NCBI GenBank assembly: GCA_023055355.1
Contig: JALJCS010000007.1
Coordinates: 3,956,001 to 4,020,000, forward strand
Source of the DNA: Agelaius tricolor
Lineage: Eukaryota > Chordata > Aves > Passeriformes > Icteridae
Length of the DNA stretch: 64,000 nucleotides
Reading direction: 5' to 3'
Shown: in pieces, positions 44,447 through 58,865 of the stretch
How the letters are laid out: the number at the start of each line of letters is the position of its first letter
How positions within the stretch are numbered: the stretch's first letter is position 1
Notes under the pieces: generated by a model
Told to the model about the DNA's origin: nothing
The model's input: the letters and a program-made list of their open reading frames with translations, nothing else
Databases searched by the model: none
Made by a program: the position numbers and the translations under genes

Positions 44447-44987
44447 TGAGATGGTGTTTCATGTTCAGACTCAGGTGTTTATTATTTCTTATCAGTAAAA
44501 CAGTCTCACTACTATGAATTTGGCAGCTTTTCATTAGATGGCACAAAATGGCCAACAATCTCTTGTTCCAAGGTCTTTTAAGACTAAACTCTCCAATGAA
44601 GAACTGACACCTGGATTATTTTCCCTTTTAACCCAATAACTGATCCCAAAGAGCTGCAATGGGGACTTTTCTGCCCAATTACAAAATGCCACCCAAACCC
44701 ATGGAGAAGAAGGAAGGAGAAGCATGAAGAAGAAACCCAGGACAACACCCTGTGCCCTCCATCTTGCTGCCATCCACAACGCACTAAAAACCCCAAAACC
44801 TCAATTTCTCACCAAGTGATGCACCTACACTACTCTCTATAATCTATTTCACACTTTTGTGGATTCTGGTCTATCTTGAAGTCTGGGAAAATTTCTCCAT
44901 GAATGAGGGTCAAAGTCAGTGCTGCCCTGGGGGTCAGGGCACCCCAGAGCAGACAGAGAAATATTCCCAGTGCCCTGGGTTTCCACA
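44447..44987 (-). mobile_element. Endogenous retrovirus LTR, antisense to plus strand
   Basis: The plus strand shows tgttcagactcaggtgttta, then ttatttcttatcagtaaaac and further LTR-like blocks such as gcacaaaatggccaacaatc, ending near ccctgggtttccaca. I recall this sequence type as a common songbird ERV LTR seen in reverse. No internal retroviral genes are present and the edges are approximate. Confidence 0.55.
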
Positions 44988-47900
44988 CTCTTCCAGCTCC
45001 TGCACTAGGTGACAGTGCCAAACCAAACTCCATGACTTTGTATCTTTTAAACACCAGAGGCTTCCTTGCAAAGCTCCTTCCCCCCCCAACAAACTTTCTT
45101 AATAAGAGCAGCATAAAAACATGTAAAGAAAGATGACTTTATTCCTCAGATGCAGCTTTATCCCTGCTTATCCTTCCCTTCTCCTCACATAATCTTCCAC
45201 ATGGATTCCTTATTGCCATAGCAATGCCTCACAGCTAAATATTTCCCCTTCCTCCAAAGCTGATTTTTTACTCTTCACAATTTATCTCCAATGATTCTAA
45301 ACCATAAGCTCTTCTTTTTATCTTCCCCTATGTCAAAAGATTTCTGGTAACAAAGCCACATTCCCAAGGATATTTTAGGCAACATATTTCTTCATCCTCC
45401 AACTATCTTTAATCAAATTACTGATGCAAATAACTGAGATAAATATGCTGGTTCTTTAGTGACAAAATAATCTAGAAAACTGTAAATAAGCAAGCTAAAT
45501 CTGCACTACATATGCATGAGATATTCTCTTAGGATGTCTTAAAAATAAGTGAAGGCATTTAGAAATGTATCAAGATGATTCAGATGCCATATTAAGTGTG
45601 GCTGTGCCTTATATCTCTTCAAATGTGCATTATATACAGACACATAATTATATTTATAGATATTTCTATAAGAGAATTATGGGAGGGAAGGGCATGTTGC
45701 TGTGCAGGTTCAAGGAATGGAGATTGCCATGTTCCACAGTTTTGCAGTAGTTTCACCATGGGACAAATGAATCCAGTTCTGTTTTCTCTGGGGTTCTCCA
45801 TGTCTGAAGCCGTGGGGTGCTGGGCACAGTTAGAGATCTGTTGGTCAAAACTGGACAAAGTAGAATTTCTAAATCATGGCAATTACCATTTTCAAGGTAT
45901 TCATACCTCTGCCAGCAGCATTAATCCAGGAGTTTGCTCCAGAGTCTAGAGTTGGGCTTTCTTTTGGAAAGCTGATTTATTTGCTGCTTTTCACAGGTGA
46001 GCCCATTGTTTTCCCCTATCTTCATGGAAACCCAGCAAGAAATAACTTTAAAATATTTATTACTATTATTATTACTATTATTATATTAAACCATTACTCA
46101 TTACAGCACTAAATATTATTGCTATAATAATGCATATCAAAATATTAGATTGTACAATCATATTAATTAGCAATTATTATGCTAATAATAAATTCTTGTT
46201 GATATAATGATTGCTTTATAGTACTAACAACTTCATTAAAATCAAAGTGCAAAATTCAGTAGTCAGGGTTATCCTTAAGAATTGTGAAAGTGGCTCAGAC
46301 AAAACAAGAACTTGTCCTACTCTTGAAGAAAACAGAATCTGGGCCTTCCCTAAGATTCTGTAAAACTTGCTTAATATGGCTTATTTTTTCTCTGCTACTG
46401 CTGAGTGTTTCATCAAGAACTGAGTCCAAATTAAAATGAAAATATTTAATTACTTTGATAAAGACCAATCTCATTATCCAGATTAACAAGACTGTAGGAA
46501 GTTGAGTAAAGCTTGTGAAGGGTATCAGAAACTTTTGAATCCTTTTAGAATAAATCTTTATGAATTAATAGAAAACAAATATTCACATCAATTTTAAACA
46601 TTATATAGAGAGCTGGGATGGAGGAAGGTATTTTTCTCTCTTTCAGCTCATAGATGGGAATAGCCACATTGGAAAAAGCGAATTAAAAATCTCCCTTTTA
46701 ATTAATCCCCAAATTAATTATCCGTCTTTCAGTTTATAATTAAACACTAAATATCCACAAGATCATTCAGAAAGGATTACAAGACTAAAGTTCTCAGTAT
46801 TTTTAAGAATTATGGTCCTTTCTAACCCAAAACCATTCTGGGATTCTCCTGGTCTGAAGATCTCTGGCCTGACAGTGTTCTCATATTTTGGCTCCATCAC
46901 TGGACCATGCTGGAACTGGCCAGTCTGGGGAAATATCTGTAACCAATGTTTGCAGAGTCATCTTGCAAACATTGAGAAAATATTGAAAAAATGAATTGAA
47001 ATTTGAGTTGAACATTTAAGCCAAATTCAGCTGTCCTTTCATTCTGCCACAGTGAGAACACACTTCTCTCCATCAGAAATGGGATTTTCCTACCTCAAAA
47101 ATTCCCTTTTCCTCCATCCCCTTTTGCTCAGGCAGAGAAAGCCCATGCAAATACATTCCTTATATTTAAGGGAGCCTAGCTGTCACACTTTATATTCACA
47201 TATATTTGTTAGTTTATTTTCAAATTTAGTAGATTTTCAGGAGTCAGCAAGAGCTTTGCTAAAATTCATAACTTCAGTGTTCCCTTTCTGATAAGAGACA
47301 TTTGGGTTTACTTAAATATCATCTCTGTGGAATTCAAATGGTGAAGAAAAGAGAATTTTGAATCAATAGGATTTCCCAAGCACTTCAATTTAAACTCATA
47401 GATCCTTGGTAAAAGTCAAACCTGTTCAGCAGGTGAAAATCATTCTCTTAATCCTCATCCTCGGGAGATGTTCAAGATTAGGAAACAAATTCTGTGTCTC
47501 AGAGGGTCAAAGAAATATGTAAACACACAAAAAAAATCCCATTTTTATGTATACAAGTTATTATAGATAATAATAATGGGCATATAATTAATGAAAACTT
47601 CTTTCTATCAATACTCACTAATTTTGAAAATTTACTTTACATTTTGGACCTACTCATGTTTGTTTGTTGTGAAAACCTCCTCAGAGACATGTTGTTTTAG
47701 GATAAATATTTTAAAAATTCCATTTGAATTATTTAATCCCTTCATGAAGGTGATTTTAGAATGGAATATTTTATTTATTGGAATCAGTAAAGAATTTTTT
47801 GTTCAAGCCATACAATTCCCAGATAGAAACCATTCTGGGTGAATTGTGCCAGTAGTCAATGTGGCATGAATTTCAAATTTAAAAAGCCAATGTTTGGAAA

Positions 47901-50900
47901 TTAATAGCCATTGATGTTTGAGATTAGAAAAAATAATTTCAAATATGTAAACCTGAGAAATTTGAGGAGAGAAGTAAAGACCTGATGAATTCATATGACA
48001 GACTGAATTATTTACTCAGCTTTAGTTTCAGGAGTCTGTAGTGTACAGAGAATAAATTCCAAAAATTTATTAATAAATATATTCCTGAAAATATTTTAAA
48101 ATAAAACTTAACAAAGCAAATTACTTTCTACCCCAAACCTGCTCTAAAAGGAAGACCAGTAGCTTTTCATACATTTTTGTATTAATTAATTGCTGGACAA
48201 AAGGCAAGAGATTCATTAGCAGTTCTATTAGCAAAATAATTTTCTGACAGAAAAGCATAAAAACCAGCATTGCTGTGTAAAAAGAGAGGCATTAAACAAG
48301 AAATGGCAGGTCCAATGCTTTATAAATTTGTATTTCAAATCCAATAACAAAACAAGAGACTCAGTTGTTTGTAAAAACTGCCTTATTAGGACACCTATGC
48401 AAGGTAATCTTTGGAGAAAAAGATCTAAAAATGAATAAATACTGAATGGGAATGAATATGGCTTCTGTACATCCTCAAACACCATTCCAGCCAAGTTACT
48501 TTGATTATAAATATTATTCCAACATGTGTTTCCAAGCTTGAACAGGCCTTGTTTGATGCTGAGCTGGAATAAAGTGACAATGATGTCTTGAGTCCTTGGC
48601 AGCTCCAGCAGTGCCTCCTGATCTGATTGAGTGTGTCAGGGCAAAGGCTGTGAACATTTAGGGTTCATATCTTATGCACTCAGAAGTGGTTTCAGGTCAC
48701 ATTAGAGGAAGAGAAGTTGATTTATTTTGCATGACAACTATGAATTTTAACCAAAAGAAGCATTAATAAAATAAAAAAGGGCTTTTCTCTCTAATCACAA
48801 AGGCATTTTTTTCCTCTTCCTGAGGTCTTTTCTTGAATTAGTTCTGTGTTTGTACAGTGCAGACTGATGGCTTCAGATGATACACAGGAGACCAGCAGCT
48901 GCTGCTATTTCTTGGGCTGTCCTTTGACTTTGACATGACTCTGAAATGAATGTGACTTTCTCTTGCTGTGCCATGCAGCTTCAATTCCCATTTTGTCCAA
49001 CTGCACTTCCAGTAACCAAGGGGAAGGGAATGGGGGATGATAAACTGACAGCTTTGTCCCCTGCAGCAAGCTGTACTGAAAGCCTGTGGAAATTAGTTCC
49101 AAACTGTGGGAACTCACACGAGGCACTGGGAAATCAGTCTCATCAAAGCTCGGCTAATTGTCAAAACAAAAATTAGTGATCGAAAAACCATTATGTTACC
49201 ACATATGTAATTGTGATTTATGCAGACTTAGACTAAGATCATCTGCCCATGGAAGAAATTTATGACCAATATTAGTTTTACCATCATTGACGTCGTGGGG
49301 AAGCCTAAAAATTAGCACCAGAAACATGTCTCCATTAATTAGAAATTCCTTGGACCACTTTCTGTTCCAAATCAATTATGATCTTTAATCAGCCTGTTAT
49401 AAAAGCCAGGCTGGAAAGAGCAGGAATGTTAAACAGTTAAAACTAGCAATACATAATTTTAGATAACTTCTCCAATGCTTTGATCTTAAATTGAATTCAG
49501 TCTGCCATCAAGATGGCATCAAGTTTTAATGTGAAATGAGAGGGTTACTGCTATCATAATTGTAAAGCACAGCACTCTAATTTTTGGTGACTTACTGAAT
49601 GCAAATCAGTTAAAAACAGAAACTGTGGAGTCCCATGGGAGAGTGGGGTTTTTTTGGTTTTATTTTTTTTAAACAAGTTTTTATGCTTTAAACTCTCTAT
49701 TTGTGTCCTTTCATTAAGACCACCTGAAAAATTTACAAGTTTAAATGAAAAAAAAAAAACCAAAACAGAAAGTGACTTGAAAGGACAAGCTTTAATCAGG
49801 CTTTATTTTATGACCCAGCAGCTCCCATAAGTCTTTTAGATTTTGGAGGCTGTGAAGTGACATGTGTAAATATCCCTCCCTGGGGAAGAGAAGCAAACAC
49901 TAATTGGAGTATTGACAGGTTTAAATGAAGCAGAAACACACGAAGAAACTCTGGCTCCACCAGAAATGAGTACTGGGGAGCAGGGCATGCCGGGACATTA
50001 ATGGTTTTCATTCACTGCTCACTCATGCAAGTAAATATACTTTTAAGCACAGTGACCTGGGTCTATAACAGCTCAGTTCTGAGCTAAAAAGCCATGAAAT
50101 GCTATCTGCTGATGTATAAGAAAGAGGGCTCTGCTAGAACCAGTCTCCTCTAGCTGCTCAGAGGGAATTATAATTTTATTTTCTACATACCTGAAGATAG
50201 AGCAATACCATCTGATATTGTGATGGTAGGAACAGACTCTAATGTATTTAAATCAGCAAGACACAACTCTATATTTAGTAGCCACTCTCTCTATGAGTTT
50301 ATTAGCATAACCAATATAAATATACATATTTTCTGCATATTAACACTGTCAGAAAGGTGGTTTTGCATTGGGTGAATATTCAAAAGCATTCACCTGGGCA
50401 CAGGGGCCACGCATGGTCATAAAACCCATCAGTGATTCACTACAACTGGTCCTCTGGTGCCTAAAAATTAAAGACTATTTCTGTACTGGGCATTGAGGGG
50501 ACAAAAAAAAGGCCTTCCATAGGGCCATTTGTTTTGTTTTAAAGGCAACAAACACCTTCTTATTGATGATAAAAGGGCCTCAGGATGAGCTGATCAGACT
50601 TCTGCAACCAAACTTCAGATGTCCAGCTTAAAGTCAGGGAAATCAGGTGTAAAGGTTTGATCTCAAACTCCACATTCTCTTAACTAAGGAGATTCAGAAT
50701 GGTAATAAGTGCTACAATCCCAGGAAAGACAGGAAAGGAGATTCAACAAGGGAGAATAAGATCCTAATAAAAAGCTCTGATGATATTTATTCTAGTTTTA
50801 TTTGGTTTATCCAGTAAAAATTCTGCCCCTTTTTAGAGAGACCATCTGAGAATAGTTTGGGAATGGTCTGACCACCTTGGTCTGCTTGTTTCTGCAAAAC

Positions 50901-53900
50901 CAAACCCAAAACCTTAATTCTCCATCTGTTTTATCTTTTCTTTTCCTCTATATGTTCTAATTTCTACTTTTACTGCTCAGCATGCCACGAATTTCTAGAG
51001 GGGAAGAAAATCTCAATAAAAGCAGAAAATTTCCAGAAGAGTTGGGAACCATCTTGAAGGCTGCACAGCCTAGGAAAAGCTGATTAACAAGCTAACAAAA
51101 AATTTTAACAATTATTTACATTAATAATTATTGAATAATAAATTAATTAATAATTTAAAAAAATTAACAATCTTTTAGTACTTGTTTCATGGAAAGAGGG
51201 AATTACTAGCAAAGAGCAGCAAAGAGAAACGAAGAGGGCTTAGAGAAACACAATATTTATAAAGATATTAAATGCATTACTTTTTGAGATTCAATCACCC
51301 ACAAATTAGAAGCAGCTCTTACAGCAGATAAAAATCAGAAAGGGAAACTTTTCTCACTTTTATAAAATCTAAAATTAGGAGCCTTCCTCAGGAATTTTTT
51401 GGTGATTTTTTACATTTCTTGTTACGTGTCTTTGCAGTGTTTTATAAAATCAGAATTCCAGGCCTTGTATGCTGAGTATTTTGGGATTGTTTCACTGAAT
51501 AGTTAATACTTCCAGACAAAAGCAGAGGCTGAGAATTTGGCTCCAGTGCCCAAACGTCTGAGGCCAGAGGAAGAGCACCCTAATTTGGACCTGGATTATA
51601 GTTATTTTGGCTCATTCAGAGCTGCCAGTGTGCTCATCCAGCTGGGAGCCAGAGAACAGCTGAAAAGAAGTTTTAAAGCTAAATTTTACAGTGCTGATGT
51701 TGACAGTGCTTTGCTGTACAGGGGCCCTAGAGATTTATCACCTCTATAACTTAGGCCAAGGTGTTTTTGTGCCTGCACATGCCCAGGCACATGTGTGTGA
51801 GTGAGTAAAACAAAGGGGAAAAAAACCAGTAAATATTTTCCACAAAGGCAAACAAGGAGAATTATTTTATCACCTGGGGGAAAAAAAAAACAAAGGAACC
51901 CTCATTGTCTCCTTCCCTTGACTTTCAGCTGTCCCACGCATCCCTCTTTTCAAAATGTTCTTAAAAAGAAATGTTTCTGTTTCTCTGGAGACCATTTTTA
52001 CCCCTCAGCCAAGGGGAGGCACCATAAATACTCGTGTTTGAGGCAGGAGTAAATTATAGCCATCCATCTCCTGGACACAGTGTGGCACAGGGCTGGGGGT
52101 CACTTTCCTTCCCACATTCCAAGGAGTTCAAAGGACTTGGTCTATCATTTTTTTTCCCCCTTTAAATTGTATTTCAAGGGAATAGAAACTCCCATTACCT
52201 CTTGCACGTGCCCAAAAGCAGAGGCCAAAATGGCACTGCTGATAATGTAACCAGCAGAAAAGGAAGAAGAAAGTCGTGTTTGCAAGCAGGGTTTGACATA
52301 TTGTGGATGACAGATGCTGAGTGTGATAAATGAAGCAGCTGGTTACAAGGGCAATATGAAAATGCTTCTTTGACTTTTTTAAAAATCAGGTTGTCAAATG
52401 TTTCTTTGTTAATCAGATCCTCGAAACACAAAAACACAGAAGCTGTGCTTAGATCTAAGCTTTGTACCTAAATTATTAAATTATCTTCGTTTGGCCTTAG
52501 GAAATACAGGAGGTTTAAGGGCTGATTTGGTCATTCTGGGTTTTGTTTTTTGAGGGTTTTTAGATTATATTTCATTATAAAAAGAATAATCACAAAGGTA
52601 TAGTCTGAGTTTATACACTGCACAACAGCCTCATTAGTCACATCCCCAGGGGGATTTTATGTTCAAGTTTTATTGCTTTTTCTATGATACATTTTAGAGT
52701 TTCTTGTAAGTTGGTAGAAAGGTTTTTAGAACCACTCCTGTTGGGGCTTTGGACTGAAAGTTATTTTTTCTTTAGAGAACAGCTAATTTTTTTGACCTAA
52801 AACTTTTCATGAGAATGTGGTCTCTGAAAAAAGGCATTTCTCAGAAGGCTTTATTAGCTCAGCATTTAAAAATCAGGCCAACATGCTCACAAAATGAAAA
52901 TTTCAAAATGAAAATTTTGGCAGAAAAGGAGAAAAGAAAAAGCTATGCAAATTCATGAGAATTCTCAAAACTGAGTCTTTTTTTCAGATAATACTGGCAA
53001 AATCACCCAAATCCATTCAAGCTAAAAGCACTCTAAGGGAAATGGATTTCCTGGTGGTCATCTGGGAATACATTCCCAAATTTTAATTCTGCGAGAAACT
53101 AGTTTTGACAAATGAAATATAAACCAAAAGTTTATGGTGTTGTTGAATCAAAGGTAGAAACTCCCTTTTTCATCATGAAGTAAAGTTATCACTAAAGTTA
53201 TCTTCTAGTCAGCTTCTTATTTAATGAATTTCCCCATGGAAGAATTATTCTGTTTTTTGCTAAAAAGAGAGACTGCTGCAGTGATGGGCAGGATGGTGTT
53301 GTGTTCTAGATCCATGCTGTTCCTCCTCTGCAAATAACTGCTCTAATCAACCCCTTTTCTGTAGCTGTAATTAAAAATTTATCATATTACCTAAGACCCT
53401 GGAAAAAAATCATCCTGATATTTAATTTTGAGAAGCTCCTGCATTTCTGCATTAACTGAAGGAAAATCTGTCTGTTGTTTGGAATTTAGCATGAAAAATC
53501 CCTCGTTGTTGAAGTGCTACACCTTTGTCCCACAGTGTTTCACTGGGAATTCCCAGTGGAAAATGCTGGAAAATGATGTGACTTTTTTAAACTTTCCTTA
53601 CCAGTAAGACAAATTGAAGTAATAACAGCATCAGCAGGATGCCAAACTAATAACTGGATATGAATGTTCTAAAAAGGAAGATGCTGCCACTGTCAAAACA
53701 GCTGCAACTACAACTCCAAACTGGGGATGCCTCAGGTTTGAGCTTTTCTATTTTTCAGATTCTGTGCTGCTTTAGTGTGTGAGTCTGGGCTTCATATTCT
53801 GGGATGGTGAGCTCTGTGCACAGAGCAGGGAGACAAAACAATTCCTGCTCCAGCTGGGCACCAAGGACAAATGATCCAAATCTCAGCCCAGGAGCACAAA

Positions 53901-55389
53901 CCCCGTGGGCTGGAGAGAGAAAAACAAGCAGGGTGGGACTGCAGGGGCTAAAGCTGGGATGGGACAATGAACTGCAAGATGCAAATGGAGCAGAACTGAT
54001 CCCAGGGACAGAGCCCGTGCCCGGCCGTGCATTTTGGGGCCATTTTGGTTCATCTTGGGTGCAGCCCTGGCTGGGCTCTGGTGCTGCCCATGGTGCATCC
54101 ATGGAGGCCTTTGAATAAATCCCTGCTTTATTCTTTAGCTCTGTTCTAGGGCAGCCTTCCCAAGGCATCACTGGGGCAAACCCAGTGGATTCCCAGCATT
54201 TCAAACACTTGTGCAAAGAAAAGGGTGATAAAAGCAGATTGTTTCTCCAACCAAATGTATTTTATTTTCCTTCTTTTCCCTCCAATAAATGGGTCATTGA
54301 TAACATTGAGTTACTTCAGGTCATCTTGTGCACATCAGGTTTTGACCTCTCAATTCTAGGAAAGAAAATGAGGGATTGTTCAACCAGGCTGCTTTGTCCG
54401 AGTTTCCAGATACAACAATTGTCTAAAAAAGTTTGTTCCATCTTCCTTTAATATGAAATAATGCAACTTGAATTTCAGAAGTCTATTTTCAGGAGTAACT
54501 ACTGAGACTATACTGCATCACAATCATTTAGGCTGGAAAACACCTCCAATGAAATCTCTAATCTACTGGTTGCCTTATAAAATATGTAAAAATTAAAAAA
54601 AATACATGTAACAAAAAGATATCTCCTCTGGATTAATTTATCTGTATTGAAAAAAAAAGAGGAAATTACAATGGCAAATTTGAGCATCCATATTTCAGTA
54701 ACTGAGACATCCAAGCAGTCTCCAGTGAGACTGTTGTGATCATGTTTGATAATACATTGTTTAATTACACAAACATTGTTTCCCCATGAGATAAGTTCTT
54801 CCTTAGTAGAGGGACTACCTGGTGCTCAGCGTTATGAAGTTGGTGAATGATACTACTTCTTATTTTTGCCTTATTTTTGGTCATGCACTGGATTAGAAAA
54901 TAGTAAATGAAATGAAAAGAAGTCCTTTGTCTAATCCTTGCTGAATGCCACATTGGATACTCTCATTTTACACTTTTTCTGTGGCAAAATTAAGAATTTC
55001 TAGACTGTTACCTCTCACCTTTTTTTAGTGATGTTGTTTTCTTTCCCTTATTTTTAAGTGTTCAAGGGGCTTTGCAGAATTGCTGAACACCCCTGGGTGC
55101 AGCTAAAGTCTTCCTAAAAATATTCCCATATTGTCTGCAGAGTAAATTATTCCTCAGATAATATATGGGTTATGTTTGCTGTCTTTTGAGCTAATTTCAT
55201 CTCTTCAAACTCATACTTCACAAAGGTTTTCCAAGGATAACTTGGAAGCATCTTAAAGTGTGTGGTTCCTGAAAAGCTCCTATATTTGTGCTGTGTACTT
55301 GACTCAGTTGCTCTGTATGAGCTGAGTGCCCAGAATTGGTCTTCAAAAAAACGGCTCATTAAGAAGCTGAACTCTGGTGAACTGTTAAA

Positions 55390-55450
55390 AAAATAAATTA
55401 ATAGATAAATAGATAAATAAATAAATAAATAAATAAATATATATATAAAT
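55390..55450 (+). repeat. ATAA/AGATAA tetranucleotide repeat
   Basis: This is a run of ATAA units with a few GATA variants that passes into a short TA run. It is a simple microsatellite. Confidence 0.93.
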
Positions 55451-56276
55451 GCAACCAAATCTGCAGCACTAAAGAAAGGAAATGCTTTCTCAGCCCTCTG
55501 TCAGTTAAATACATTTTTTTAATACTGCTGCTAACAAATAATAATCCTTTGATTTTCCATCCTGAAGATTGCAAAGTTTCTGGCAGCTCCAGTAACTCTT
55601 CTAATTTCTATTGCCAGCTCTGCCAGTCTCTCATAAATCTCACTGGTCTCCTCCACCTCTGTCTCCAGGCTGTTCCTTGCCTCGGATTTTGCCAGAATAA
55701 ATTCTGGTAATGTCACAAAACATCCCCCCTCCTGCCAGAGAAGGCCCCTGTTGTGGTGTTTAATTAGATGGTGTTCTTTGCAGGAATGGAAATTTGAGGC
55801 AAAGAGGTGAAAAAAGGGTCACTGGTAATTTATTGTGTGTGCCAGGGCTGAGCGAGCTGGTAACTGCAACTCTGTAAACCTGAATAATGCGTTGTGGAGG
55901 AGCATTGGAAGGTTTGGAACTGCAGGTGAAAAAAGAGAGGAATCTGAATCCTTATCTTTATCTTACTGAATTCTCTCAGGAAGTGTAAAACCAGGTCATC
56001 TGTCAAGAATTCCCATGGCATTATTACTGCTAAGGAAAGATATAATTCAAAAGCAGCCTCTGAGATGGTTTTCTCTTGCTCCTTTGGGATCACTTAGAAC
56101 CACAAAGTCCAAACATGTAAACTAAGATATTACTTTGGAGACTTTCACCTTTAAATTTTCTAAAATATTCGCATGCCAGCTCTCTTGGGCTTGCTGCAGG
56201 AAGGCTGATTGGCTCATATGCACCTTTCATATAAAGGAACATCAGCATCAGGAGCACACAGATTTTGAAATTATCA

Positions 56277-56770
56277 CTGAATTATGGAATGGTTTGGGTT
56301 GGAAGGGACCTTAAAGATCATCTCATTCCCACCCCCTGCCATGGCAGGGCCACCTTCCACTGTCCCAGGTTGCTCCAGGCCCTGTCCAAACCTGGGCTTG
56401 GACATTTCCAGGTTTCCAGGGGCAGACACAAAATTTCTGGGAAACCTCTTCCAGTGTTTCATCACCATCACAGGGAAGAATTTCTACCTTGCCATCCGGC
56501 AGTTTGAAGCCATTCCCTGGGTGCTGTCCCTGCATGCCCTGGAAATTGTCTCTCTGCAGCTTTCCTGGGGCTCCTGCAGGCCCTGCAAGGCCACCCTGAG
56601 CTCAGCCCAAAGCTTCTCCTGTGCAGGTGAACAATCCCAGCTGTGCCAGCCTTTCCTCCCAGCAGAGCTGCTCCATCCCTCTGCCCATCCTGGAGCCTCC
56701 TCTGGGCTCTCTGCAGCAGCTCCAGCTCCTCCCTGGGCTGGGCCCAGGCCTGGGGCAGCTCTGCAGGTGG
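56277..56770 (-). mobile_element. CR1 LINE 3' end
   Basis: The antisense copy starts tgaattatggaatggtttgg. It carries ccttgccatccggcagtttg in the middle and then the same GC-rich blocks as 7991-8470 (aagcttctcctgtgcaggtg, ctctgcagcagctccagctc). Its middle segment differs from the other two copies, so those two share a derived internal sequence. Confidence 0.88.
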
Positions 56771-58547
56771 GGAATCACCTGAGGGGACAGGGACAGACTC
56801 TTGATGGAGGAGAAATTTTGGGTACCTCCCTTTGTCTGCCTTGCTGCTGATGGCTAATTACTAAATTGCTAATTACTGCAGGACTAAAGCAGTATTCCTG
56901 TTATCATCAGAGCATCTGAAGACAGAGTCTTGTGGGTAACAAAAAGCTCATCTCTGGAGATGAGTGTACTGGTGGGTCTTTGAGGGAGCTGTTTGCCAGC
57001 AGGTCCCACATAACCCTGCAGAGGAGGCAGCCCTGGAGGAGGAAAACTTCTGGCATCTCTGTAACCAGCAGCCTTTGGTGTCCTGGGGGAAACTGTTCCA
57101 CCTTTCTGTGCCTGCAGAACCCCATGGCTCTGGGCAATGATTTTGCACAGCTTCTTTCCAGCAGGAGAATAATCTTGTTTTCCGGTTTGGTGGTGAAAGA
57201 AAAACAGGAAAATGCAAAATATAGAGCCCAATAAATCTCCACTTGAGTTCAGGAGGAAAAGTGCAGAAGATGGTAATGCTGCCAAAATCTATGGATGGCA
57301 AAAGGGGGAGTTCAGTCCTTCTTAGGGGATAGCTCTGCTATTTGTCAGCAGCAAAACCCACAGGCTGGCCAGGGGCTTGAAAATTTTGCTGCATCATGGA
57401 AAGGATGAAAATGAGATTGCTCAAATGAGGCCCCATGACTGATACTCTGTTCCCACAGAGGTCTTGAGCAACTTTGGCACTTTCACTTGAGCAGGATTTA
57501 ATTTGTTAGAATAAGAGTTACACTGACAAGTTTCTTACAGTCTTAGTACCCAATCCTCATACAAGCTAAAAGGAGAACTAGACTGTTGGATCTTAAAAGG
57601 ACTAATTCCTTTCTGTCTATTTTTAATAAATAAGAGAAAATAAAAATCTCACAAGGTGCTTCATATTGCCTCTTACTGTGCATATCATGAATTCATGACG
57701 AATGCACTTTAATTCAGTCACAGGATATGCTTTAAACAGTTCAGTGCTGCATTATGTGCTGCACTTGAGATGTTCAAGATCTTAATTATTTGTTCTGTTC
57801 AGTATCCCTCACCCAAGAGCTAATGACAAATTCTGTCGTGATGGTATTTTTTATGATACACATAGCTGTGACACATGATAATTTCACAATCATTTCGAGA
57901 CACCATGTGGTTTCTTTTGACATTTTGTGACAGGCTGTGTTATCAAGCACAATTGTTTGCACAGGAAACAACTGTAGCACGTGGTCTTTGGGACATTATG
58001 TTATCTCCTGATAATGATGTCATTAACATGTGTATACTATAATTAATGACTACAAGAGCGATTCATTTGAGTAAGGCTTATGAATCCATTTCATCTAAAA
58101 AGGGAAAGAAAACCTATAATCATTTGTGCTCAGATCCTGAAAGCTACTTACTTGCAACCTGCTGCAGCTACACTGGGTGACCCGTTAATTGAGGCATATT
58201 AACCAAGAAGCATTTATTTCTCAGTTATATTACAGAAGCTTAGATTAGAATCATTATCATAATGATTGTTCTAATAGAGATCAGTGAGGGAAACAGGAAC
58301 CTAGCAGTGCTCCAAACCCCTTTGTCACCCCATCTCCTACCAAGGGGAGCCAGGAAACAATTACAGTTCATCAGTGTGCACGGTGAAATAATGAAGCTGG
58401 AGATGTGGAGAGCAAACCTGCTGCAGCTCAGGCTGTCCCCTCCTGGTCCTGCAGCCCCAAGACAGAAAACACTCTCCTCACATCCTTGTCTGCATGGAAA
58501 GCAGGCTGTCACAAAGGCAGTTCAGACACGGGAAGCATTTTTATGCA

Positions 58548-58865
58548 TGAATCACAGAATTACAGAGTGGTTTTGTTGGAAAGGGCCTTAAAGATCATCC
58601 AGTGCCACCCCTGCCATGGAAAGCAGGGACACCTCCCACTGTCCCAGGCTGCTCCAAGCCCCAGTGTACAACCTGGCCTTGGGCACTGCCAGGGATCCAG
58701 GGGCAGCTTCTCTGGGTACCCTGTGCCAGGGCCTCACCAACCTCACAGTGAAAAATTTCTTTCTAACCTATTTTTCTTTCTAACCTATTTTTCTCTATTT
58801 TGAAGCTATTCCCCCTTGTCCTGTCACTCTGCTTCCTGATGAATTGTCCCTCTCTGGCTTCCTCT
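58548..58865 (-). mobile_element. CR1 LINE 3' end
   Basis: The antisense copy reads gaatcacagaattacagagt, ggaaagggccttaaagatca and ctgtcccaggctgctccaag, then cctcacagtgaaaaatttct. A short direct repeat (tttctttctaacctattttt) occurs inside it near 58758-58795. Confidence 0.85.

Noticed and set aside
51537..51749. Small plus-strand frame of 70 residues
   Set aside because: It has no homology I recognise, no splice or promoter context, and a length expected by chance.
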